Source: an uncultured Lentisphaeraceae bacterium (GTDB lineage: Bacteria > Verrucomicrobiota > Kiritimatiellia > RFP12 > DVOR01). Taken from it: a stretch of DNA of 5,915 bases. The stretch spans positions 1 through 5,915 of the forward strand of contig CAMGJH010000080.1 of the NCBI GenBank assembly GCA_946056345.1. Direction: 5' to 3'. Below the pieces are notes generated by a model. The model ran no database searches. It saw only the letters and a list, made by a program, of their open reading frames with translations, and was not told where the DNA came from. Numbering within the stretch: position 1 is the stretch's first letter; each line of letters opens with the position of its first letter. Positions 1 to 5,208 of this stretch are shown piece by piece. A program made the position numbers and the translations under genes.

Positions 1-1
1 A

Positions 2-37
2 TTCGTGTGCGGGCGCAATATGCGCCCAAACCACGAA
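2..37. other. Interrupted inverted repeat / hairpin downstream of the NamZ-like gene
   Basis: TTCGTG (2-7) pairs with CACGAA (32-37), and the inner GGGCGCA (11-17) pairs with TGCGCCC (21-27) around the loop ATA, with an internal loop of TGC against AAAC. It lies about 65 bases after the NamZ stop and could terminate that transcript, but no T-run follows inside the window. It could also be part of a dispersed repeat or an operator for a gene beyond the left edge. Confidence 0.5.
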
Positions 38-58
38 GAAAGTGTAGCATATTTAGCA

Positions 59-107
59 GTTAGCTGTTAGCGGCTAGCAGTTAGCTGTTAGCGGCTAGCG
101 GTTAGCT
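59..107. repeat. Heptamer tandem array A (GTTAGCT family), seven units
   Basis: Seven contiguous 7-bp units read on the plus strand: gttagct, gttagcg, gctagca, gttagct, gttagcg, gctagcg, gttagct. The first six form two 21-bp supercopies (59-79 and 80-100) that differ only in the last base. A decayed unit, tttagca, precedes at 52-58. Every unit contains a stop triplet on both strands (TAG on plus; TAA or TAG on minus), and a 7-bp period moves it through all three frames. The NamZ-like gene ends here with TAA at 104-102. Confidence 0.93.
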
Positions 108-1208
108 GAGTTCTTCGCGCCAGGCTTCGGTGCCGCAGAGTTTGGTCATCCACTCGGGGCGGGCTTGGGGGTGAGCGAAGAGGCGCTCGGGGCCGTAGCG
201 GCGGTGGAGGGTTTGGAGGAGGGCGCAGGTGACGGCCCAGGGGCGGAAGGTGCGCGGGTCAGTGACGTGCAGGCGGAGGGCGCCTTGGCCAGGGGCTTGG
301 GTGAAGTCGTGGAAGGTGATGCCGGGGAGCTCGCGTTCGTTGAGTTCGGCGGCGAGGCGCTCGCCCTCGAACCAGGGGGCGGAGAGGACGCGGAAGGCGT
401 AGGCTGTGGCGCGGGCGATGTCGAGCTGCGGGAGGGCTTCGGCGAAGACGGTGGCCGGGTAGATGCGCGCGGTCTCCCACGAGCGGATGGCGGGCGAGGG
501 CGGGATGAACTCGGGTACGGGCGGCCGCTCGAAGGGCGGGCACGGGGCGGTCATCGGCGCGGCGAGGTGGGGGAAGCCGGACCAAGCGGCAATTTCGGTG
601 GGGAGGCGGCCGTGGACGAGGGGCAGGGCGCAGGGGGCCACGAAGGAGAAATGCGCCGGATCGGCCACCGGGCCGTCCTCAATGGTGTGCCAGGGGATGG
701 GGCGGTCGCAGACCAGGCAGGGGAGGTGCGCCTCGGCGCAGGCTTCGAGGGTGAGGAGCAGGGTGGCGAGGTAGGTGTAGCAGCGCACGCCGAGGTCTTG
801 GAGGTCGACGATGAGCAGGTCGAGCCCCGCGAGCATCTCGGGGGTGGGCTTGCGGTGCTGGCCGTAGAGGGAGTGGACGGGGATACCCCAGAGCGGGTGC
901 GTGGCCGAGGCGGTGCGCTCGCCGGCGGCCGCCACGCCGAAGTAGCCGTGCTCGGGGCCGAAGAGGGCGCGGAGCTTCTCCCCAAAGACCTGTCGGCAGG
1001 CCTGCGCGGCGGTTTCGCCCGTGCTTAGGAGCGCGGCTTGGTGGGAGACCAGCCCCACACGCAGGTCGCGAGGTGCCGTGGAGAGCCAGGCCTCGATGCC
1101 GGCGCAGCTGGCGTTAGTCGACAGTGGACAGTCGACAGTGGACAGGCCGCGGCGCGCCGCGACGGATGGGCTTTCGGCAGGGCTAACAGGGGGCGTGGCC
1201 ACAGACAT
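102..1208 (-). CDS. DUF1343/NamZ-like (GH171) exo-beta-N-acetylmuramidase homologue, divergent and probably C-terminally shortened
   Basis: Characterised NamZ proteins release N-acetylmuramic acid from the non-reducing end of peptidoglycan fragments. Family motifs visible in the 368 residues are FGPEHG (83-88, holding the Glu thought to be catalytic), SLYG (113-116), DLQDLGVRCYTY (135-146), DRPIP (168-172), PLVHGRLPTE (196-205) and PPSP (236-239). The second half is degenerate: PPSP is followed by AIRSW, not NMP, and the usual Gly-Arg-Gly-Thr stretch is absent (DIARATAYAF, 263-272). The domain starts near GIEAWL (38-43), so about 36 N-terminal residues are extra; they are not a signal peptide and include residues translated from array B (22-31). 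The product stops at GTEAWREELS, where relatives usually continue about 30-40 residues; the TAA lies in array A. The ATG at 1208 has a good Shine-Dalgarno. It may be an active cytosolic variant or a decaying gene. Confidence 0.88.
   Translation of the reverse strand: MSVATPPVSPAESPSVAARRGLSTVDCPLSTNASCAGIEAWLSTAPRDLRVGLVSHQAALLSTGETAAQACRQVFGEKLRALFGPEHGYFGVAAAGERTASATHPLWGIPVHSLYGQHRKPTPEMLAGLDLLIVDLQDLGVRCYTYLATLLLTLEACAEAHLPCLVCDRPIPWHTIEDGPVADPAHFSFVAPCALPLVHGRLPTEIAAWSGFPHLAAPMTAPCPPFERPPVPEFIPPSPAIRSWETARIYPATVFAEALPQLDIARATAYAFRVLSAPWFEGERLAAELNERELPGITFHDFTQAPGQGALRLHVTDPRTFRPWAVTCALLQTLHRRYGPERLFAHPQARPEWMTKLCGTEAWREELS
1117..1145. repeat. Heptamer tandem array B (CTGTCGA family), inside the NamZ-like coding region
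   Basis: The 14-mer GTCGACAGTGGACA occurs twice in perfect tandem (1117-1130, 1131-1144), followed by one more G. On the minus strand it reads as alternating 7-bp units CTGTCCA and CTGTCGA. It has no stop triplet in any of six frames and is translated as LSTVDCPLST (residues 22-31 of the NamZ-like protein). It is inverted relative to array C. Confidence 0.9.
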
Positions 1209-1214
1209 TAAAAG

Positions 1215-1218
1215 CTCC
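1215..1218 (-). promoter_or_regulatory. Shine-Dalgarno of the NamZ-like gene
   Basis: GGAG lies 6 bases before the ATG at 1208. It fixes the start upstream of array B, so the array really is translated. Site and start codon lie between arrays B and C, inside the loop of their possible stem. Confidence 0.75.
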
Positions 1219-1262
1219 GGGGTTGACGGTTAAGCGGGAGGCGCTTGGTCGCGGAACGCGCC

Positions 1263-1295
1263 CTGTCGACTGTTCACTATCAACTGTCGACTATC
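1263..1295. repeat. Heptamer tandem array C (CTGTCGA family), at the methyltransferase 3' end
   Basis: Plus-strand units are ctgtcga, ctgttca, ctatcaa, ctgtcga and a partial ctatc. The consensus is the same family as array B but more diverged. On the minus strand the ctatc units give TAG and the ctatcaa and ctgttca units also give TGA; the plus strand has no stop. The methyltransferase TAG is at 1293-1291, inside the array. Confidence 0.87.
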
Positions 1296-2088
1296 CTCGC
1301 GGCGCTTGCGCCACAAAGATAATCGTGGTGGGGATGGCCTCGCACTCGTCGAGGGCGGCGAGCCAATCGTCGGAGGCGTAGGCGGGGTTGGGGACAGCAG
1401 GGGGCTCTTCCAGGCGCAGGAGCTTGAGGCCGGCGGCGCGGAAGGCGTTGAACCAGGCGCTGACGGGATAGGCGCGCGAGGCGATGGGCGCGTCGGAGCC
1501 GTCGGGCTGCTCGCGGATGTCGTCGAGGGGGTGGAAGTAGTTGACCAGGAGGCGGCCCCAGGTGGAGGTGCCGTCGTCGTTCTCGGCCTCCACCCACTCT
1601 CCGTTATAGACGGGGTGGACGGTGGAGAGAACGAAGGTGCCGCCGGGCTTGAGCCAGCGGGCCACGCGCCGGATGAGGCCGAAGGGATCGTCGACGAACT
1701 CGAAGGCGTGCGAGGAGGTGATGAGGTCGTAGCTCGCCTCGGGGGCGGAGAAGGCCTCGATGGCGCCCTGGCGGAAGTCGATAGCAAGCCCGGCCTGGGC
1801 GGCGTCGGCGCGGGCGTAGGCGAGCTGCGCTTCGGAGATGTCCAGGGCGGTGCAGTGGAGGCCGCGGCGGGCAAGGTAGAGGGAGTTCTGGCCCTCGCCA
1901 CAGCCGAGCTCGAGGGCGGTCATCCCCGGCGTGAGGGGCGGCAGGAGGCGGAGGGTGCGTTCGCCTGGCAGGAGCGGACCGTAGTGGAAGTCCGAGCCGT
2001 CAATGCGGGTGATGGCGCGATAGTCGGCAGCGATGGCGTTCCAGTAGTGGCGCTGGCCGTCGGCCTGGGGGGCAGGAGGAGGGGGCAT
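1291..2088 (-). CDS. Class I SAM-dependent methyltransferase, substrate unknown
   Basis: The 265-residue product has a Rossmann-type methyltransferase domain. Motif I is ALELGCGEG (58-66), which binds S-adenosylmethionine; D83 in ALDIS ends strand 2 and would contact the ribose; YDLITSSHAFEFVDDP (120-135) is the strand 4 region; LKPGGTFVLSTVHP (146-159) is the strand 5 region, as in UbiE/BioC-like small-molecule methyltransferases. The C-terminal half (NYFHPLDDI 183-191, then an AFRAAGLKLL helix) is the variable substrate part and does not name a substrate. Residues 1-13 are Pro-rich and lie before the domain. The ATG at 2088 is 18 bases after the NUDIX stop and has no Shine-Dalgarno; no other ATG, GTG or TTG lies between it and the domain. 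The TAG stop is inside heptamer array C, but the end (TTIIFVAQAPRG) looks like a natural C-terminus. Confidence 0.92.
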   Translation of the reverse strand: MPPPPAPQADGQRHYWNAIAADYRAITRIDGSDFHYGPLLPGERTLRLLPPLTPGMTALELGCGEGQNSLYLARRGLHCTALDISEAQLAYARADAAQAGLAIDFRQGAIEAFSAPEASYDLITSSHAFEFVDDPFGLIRRVARWLKPGGTFVLSTVHPVYNGEWVEAENDDGTSTWGRLLVNYFHPLDDIREQPDGSDAPIASRAYPVSAWFNAFRAAGLKLLRLEEPPAVPNPAYASDDWLAALDECEAIPTTIIFVAQAPRG

Positions 2089-2106
2089 AGGCGGAGGAAT
2101 AGGCCG

Positions 2107-2670
2107 TTAGCCCTGGCGCGCGAGGCGGCGCTGCCAGAGGCTCCAGAGGATGACGCTCTTGCCGTCGTCGAGGGTGCCGTCATCAATGGCACGGTCAATC
2201 TCCTCGGCGGCGAGGAGGACGGGCTTGAGGTTCTCGTCGGTGTCGAGTTGTTGGGCGAGGGGCATGGGCTTGAGCAGGGCGTGGAAGTGGTAGTGCACCT
2301 CGTCGCAGTAGCCCGGAGAGGGGAGGGTGGAGCCAAGGTAGGTGAGGCGGTCGACCTCGTAGCCGCTCTCCTCGCGCGTCTCGCGCAAGGCGGCCTCCTC
2401 GGGCTTCTCGCCAGGCTCCATACAGCCGGCGACCACCTCCAGCAGCGTCCGCTCCACGGCCTTGCGGTATTGGTGAACGAGGAGGTAGCGTCCGTCGGGC
2501 AGCTGGCAGAGGATGCAGACCGCGCCGCGGTGGCGCATCACCTCGCGTGTGGTCCGGCGGCCGTCAGGCATCGCAATGTCCAGCACGTCGACCACCACGG
2601 CCCGGCCCTCGAAGGCGCGGCGGGTGGCGAGGGTCTTCTCCACAAAGGCTTGTTCGTCAATCGCTTCCAT
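2107..2670 (-). CDS. NUDIX hydrolase, ADP-ribose pyrophosphatase (NudF)-like
   Basis: The 187-residue product carries a complete NUDIX box, G-x5-E-x7-REUxEExGU, at residues 82-104: G82, E88, R96, E97, E100, E101 and G103, with Thr98 at the usually hydrophobic position. These acidic residues bind the Mg2+ that drives hydrolysis of nucleoside diphosphates linked to another group. The upstream LLVHQYRKAVERTLLEVVAG (63-82) and the downstream PSPGYCDE (117-124) are typical of ADP-ribose/ADP-sugar pyrophosphatases, which split ADP-ribose into AMP and ribose 5-phosphate. The precise substrate is inferred. No signal peptide is present, so it should be cytosolic. The ATG at 2670 has a Shine-Dalgarno overlapping the end of the upstream gene, which implies translational coupling; the frame extends to an earlier Met at 2775 inside that gene, but nothing supports it. 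The product ends near the expected family length. Confidence 0.93.
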   Translation of the reverse strand: MEAIDEQAFVEKTLATRRAFEGRAVVVDVLDIAMPDGRRTTREVMRHRGAVCILCQLPDGRYLLVHQYRKAVERTLLEVVAGCMEPGEKPEEAALRETREESGYEVDRLTYLGSTLPSPGYCDEVHYHFHALLKPMPLAQQLDTDENLKPVLLAAEEIDRAIDDGTLDDGKSVILWSLWQRRLARQG

Positions 2671-2674
2671 AGCC

Positions 2675-4210
2675 TTACTCCATCTCCAGGCGCTGCTCCA
2701 TCGCGAGCGAGCGCTTGCCGCCGAGCTGGACGCTGCGGGCGTAGTATTTGGCTGCCAGGTCGCGCTTCGGGTCAATCGCCGGCAGACGCATCATCGTGAC
2801 AGCCATATTGAAGCAGGCATCGGGGTCGCGCGGGTCCTCGCGCATCAGCGCCTCGAGCACCTTCATCGCCTCCATCGGCAGGTTCTTGGAGAGGTAGACG
2901 CCGGCGGCCACCATCCGCGCCTTGCGCCCGGCAGCCCCGGTCGAGGGCACGGCCTCGACCAGCTCGAGCGCGTCGTCGCCCCGCCCCTGCAACAGCCGCA
3001 GACGCGCCAGCAGCACCAAGAGGTCGGGCTCGTCGGGCCACTGCCCAAGCGCCTCGTTCAGACGCTCCTCCAGCCGGTCGACGAGCTTATTGTCCCAGAA
3101 CTCGGTGCACATCGCCACCGCGTGGGCGCGAGCCTGGGCATCGGCTTCGGCGGCGGCCTTGGCCTGCGCGTCGGCCTCGGCCTTCTGCTTGGCCTGCGCC
3201 GCGCGCATCCGGGCAATCTCCGCAGCCTGCGCCTGCTTGCGCGCCAGGGCCTCGGCCTCCAGACGCTCCTGCTCGGCCTTGGCAGCGGCCTCGGCCTCGG
3301 CCTTCTCGCGCGCAATCGCCTGCTCAATCACCTCCACCGCCTGCCGGGCATCCTTGAGCGCGCCCTCGGCCTTGCGGAGCTTCTCGGCGGACACCTGCTT
3401 GCGCGCGCCGGCCTGCTCGCGCTCGGTGCGCATCTCGTCCAGGACGGCCTTGGCGGCCTCGCGCGCGGCCTTGGCTTCGGCCTCCTTGGCGAGGGCTTCG
3501 TCGGCTGCGGCGCGGGTGCCATTCTTGGCGGCGGCGACCTTGGCCTTGAAGGCGGCCTGAGTGGCCAAGAAGGCGTCGGCATCGGCGGCAGCGTGGGCCT
3601 TGGCGGCCTCGGTGAAGGCGGCGACCTTCTGGTCAAACTCGGTCTGCAAGGCGGCGAGGGTTTCGCGCTCGCGGGCGACGTCTGCCTCGGCGGCCATCAC
3701 GCGCTGCTGCGCGTCGCGCAATTGGTCGGCCAAGGAGGGGGGACGGGCCAGAGCGGCGACCTTTTCGGCTTCGGCGGCCTTGTCGGCGAGGGCCTTGCGC
3801 TCCTCGGCCAGGCGGGCCTCGAGGTCGGAGGTGTCGGTGACGGCCTGGCGGTTGTCCTGCACCTCGGCGCGTTTGAGGGCCAGGGCGTCGAGGCTGGAGA
3901 TGCAGTGGAACTTCTTAAGGCGCAGCGAGGCGAAGGCCGAAGAGCCCGTGTCCTCGGCCTCCTCAATCTCCTCCAGGCGCGTCTGGGCCTGACGGAAGAG
4001 GCGGATGGCCTCCTCGGTGTCACCGGCCTCGGCGGCGGTTTGGGCTTGGGCGATGAGGCGGTTGGGCTCGCGCAGCAAGTCGGCCACGTGCTTGGCCACC
4101 TTGGCCTCCTTCTCGGCCTCACTCTCGCCAAAGAGCCCGGCCTGCAGCGGCACGGGAAGGGTCACAGTCAGCAGTAACGCCAACAGCCCGGGAACAACAA
4201 ACGGTTTCAT
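2675..4210 (-). CDS. Exported alanine-rich coiled-coil protein with TPR-like C-terminal domain, function unknown
   Basis: The 511-residue product starts with a signal peptide: MK, a hydrophobic core over residues 4-20, and a likely signal peptidase I site after LQA (24). Mature residues 25-120 contain a TPR-like helix pair (LIAQAQTAAEAGDTEEAIRL, 52-71). Residues about 128-365 are very rich in Ala, Glu, Lys, Gln and Arg and look like a long periplasmic coiled coil; a 10-residue unit containing AEADAQA is repeated at 344-350 and 354-360. Residues 366-511 form TPR-like helical hairpins (394-422, 430-458, 463-495), ending in KYYARSVQLGGKR. Such domains usually mediate protein contacts. I do not recognise a named family. 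The ATG at 4210 is chosen for its Shine-Dalgarno and the signal peptide. The same frame stays open upstream through the CDF gene, but that part is a shadow. The NUDIX gene begins 4 bases after the stop. Confidence 0.9.
   Translation of the reverse strand: MKPFVVPGLLALLLTVTLPVPLQAGLFGESEAEKEAKVAKHVADLLREPNRLIAQAQTAAEAGDTEEAIRLFRQAQTRLEEIEEAEDTGSSAFASLRLKKFHCISSLDALALKRAEVQDNRQAVTDTSDLEARLAEERKALADKAAEAEKVAALARPPSLADQLRDAQQRVMAAEADVARERETLAALQTEFDQKVAAFTEAAKAHAAADADAFLATQAAFKAKVAAAKNGTRAAADEALAKEAEAKAAREAAKAVLDEMRTEREQAGARKQVSAEKLRKAEGALKDARQAVEVIEQAIAREKAEAEAAAKAEQERLEAEALARKQAQAAEIARMRAAQAKQKAEADAQAKAAAEADAQARAHAVAMCTEFWDNKLVDRLEERLNEALGQWPDEPDLLVLLARLRLLQGRGDDALELVEAVPSTGAAGRKARMVAAGVYLSKNLPMEAMKVLEALMREDPRDPDACFNMAVTMMRLPAIDPKRDLAAKYYARSVQLGGKRSLAMEQRLEME
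2678..2681 (-). promoter_or_regulatory. Shine-Dalgarno of the NUDIX gene
   Basis: GGAG lies 7 bases before the ATG at 2670 and within the final codons of the upstream coiled-coil gene, whose TAA is at 2677-2675. This decides the NUDIX start and points to coupled translation. Confidence 0.75.
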
Positions 4211-4214
4211 AAGG

Positions 4215-4222
4215 TCCTTTCC
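4215..4222 (-). promoter_or_regulatory. Shine-Dalgarno of the coiled-coil/TPR-like gene
   Basis: GGAAAGGA lies 4 bases before the ATG at 4210, in the 20-base gap after the CDF stop. With the signal peptide it rules out the longer upstream reading frame. Confidence 0.7.
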
Positions 4223-4230
4223 GCAAGGGA

Positions 4231-5172
4231 TTAGTGCGAGCAGGTGCCGAAGTCCCCCTTCAGCGGCTCGACGTGGATGGTGACAATGGCATCGCGCCCA
4301 AAGGCGTCCTCTAGCAAATGCTCGGCGTGCGAGGCGATTTCGTGGCTCTCGCGGACGGTCATCTCGGGGTCGACCCGGAAGTGCACCTCGATAACCGCCA
4401 CGGTGCCCACCCGCCGCGAGCGCAGATGGTGCGGCTCGAAGAGACCGGGAATAGAGTGGATGAGTTCGAGGATGTGGGCGTTCTCCGCCTCGCTCATCCC
4501 GTGCTCCATCAGCTTGTCGAGCGAGTCGCGCACAATCTCCCAGGCAATCTTTAGGAGGATGACCCCCACCGCAATCGCCGCGATGGGGTCCAACAGCACC
4601 CACTTGCCGCCGAAGAGAGCCGCTGCGCCGGCACCGGCCGAGGTGGCAATCGAGGAGAAGGCATCGCTTCGGTGATGCCAGGCGTTGGCCAGGAGCGCGT
4701 CGTTCTCGGTTTGCCGCGCCACCCGCACCGTCAGCTGATAGAGCACCTCCTTGGCCGCAATCGAGACGAGCCCGGCCCAAAGCGCCATCAGCTCGGGCCG
4801 CTGCGGGTAGCGCCCGTGGAGCGCTGCCGCCCAGAGCGCCTCCCCGGCGTGGAAGGAAATCATCAGCCCCACGCCGCAGAGCGCCACGCCCACAATCACC
4901 GCCGCCAAGGTTTCGTACTTGCCATGGCCATAGGGATGATCGGCAGCCTGCGGCCGACCGGCCAGGCGCATCCCCACCATCACCGCGAAGTCCGTCACGA
5001 AGTCCGAGGCTGAGTGCACCGCGTCGGCCACCATCGCCGCCGAGTGGCCGAGCACGCCCACCACGAACTTCCCGGCCATCAGCACCACGTTGACCGCCAC
5101 CGACAGCCACGTCACCCGCGCGGCCTGCCGCACGCGCTCGTCCATCGTTATCGAAGTCTTGCTCTGTTCCAT
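4231..5172 (-). CDS. Cation diffusion facilitator (CDF) family metal efflux transporter
   Basis: The 313-residue product has the length and layout of a bacterial CDF transporter, which exchanges a divalent cation (Zn, Fe, Mn, Co or Cd) for protons across the inner membrane. About six hydrophobic segments fill residues 20-215. The intramembrane metal site is intact: H53 and D57 in ADAVHSASD on helix 2, and H166 and D170 in WHHRSD on helix 5. HPYGHGKYE (79-87), at the start of helix 3, is a family signature. The cytoplasmic dimerisation domain (about 225-313) keeps EVHFRVDPE (262-270), the SHEIASHAEH stretch (276-285) and TIHVEP (298-303), whose His residues bind metal in relatives. Metal specificity cannot be read from these residues. 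No Shine-Dalgarno precedes the ATG at 5172; Met10 (5145) is an alternative start and also lacks one. The downstream gene follows after 20 bases. Confidence 0.95.
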   Translation of the reverse strand: MEQSKTSITMDERVRQAARVTWLSVAVNVVLMAGKFVVGVLGHSAAMVADAVHSASDFVTDFAVMVGMRLAGRPQAADHPYGHGKYETLAAVIVGVALCGVGLMISFHAGEALWAAALHGRYPQRPELMALWAGLVSIAAKEVLYQLTVRVARQTENDALLANAWHHRSDAFSSIATSAGAGAAALFGGKWVLLDPIAAIAVGVILLKIAWEIVRDSLDKLMEHGMSEAENAHILELIHSIPGLFEPHHLRSRRVGTVAVIEVHFRVDPEMTVRESHEIASHAEHLLEDAFGRDAIVTIHVEPLKGDFGTCSH

Positions 5173-5182
5173 TGCGTGAGGG

Positions 5183-5188
5183 ATTGTA
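5183..5188 (-). promoter_or_regulatory. Possible -10 box (TACAAT) before the CDF gene
   Basis: TACAAT lies 10 bases before the ATG at 5172, in the 36-base gap after the nuclease-like gene. The hexamer 17 bases upstream (TAATCG) is a poor -35. If used, it would give a nearly leaderless CDF message, which would fit the absence of a Shine-Dalgarno. A chance match is quite possible. Confidence 0.3.
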
Positions 5189-5208
5189 GCACAGTCGTGC
5201 CGGGGCGA

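Noticed and set aside
59..107. CRISPR array
   Set aside because: Units are contiguous 7-mers with no spacers, and no cas gene is present.
165..1028. Plus-strand open frame opposite the NamZ-like gene
   Set aside because: It is a compositional shadow; the minus strand has the DUF1343 motifs.
1240..1262. Short GC stem GGCGC/GCGCC between the methyltransferase and NamZ-like genes as a terminator
   Set aside because: Only five pairs with a 13-base loop and no T-run; it may just be part of the loop between arrays B and C.
1306..2799. Long plus-strand open frame opposite the methyltransferase and NUDIX genes
   Set aside because: The product is Gly/Val/Glu-rich with no motif, while the opposite strand carries intact family motifs.
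2513..4177. Long plus-strand open frame opposite the coiled-coil gene, Gly/Leu-rich
   Set aside because: It mirrors Ala/Glu-rich codons of the minus-strand gene in GC-rich DNA and shows no recognisable domain.
4211..5110. Upstream extension of the coiled-coil gene frame through the CDF gene, making an 811-residue protein
   Set aside because: The extension is low-complexity Gly/Arg/Ala sequence overlapping a clear CDF gene in another frame; a Shine-Dalgarno and signal peptide support the start at 4210.
2107..5172. A defence or NAD-signalling system joining the NUDIX, methyltransferase and nuclease-like genes
   Set aside because: No ADP-ribosyltransferase, macro domain, TIR or Sir2 partner is seen, and the methyltransferase lacks DNA-methylase motifs such as DPPY; proximity alone is not enough.
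5189..5200. GCAC/GTGC mini-hairpin before the CDF gene
   Set aside because: A four-pair stem is expected by chance in this composition.
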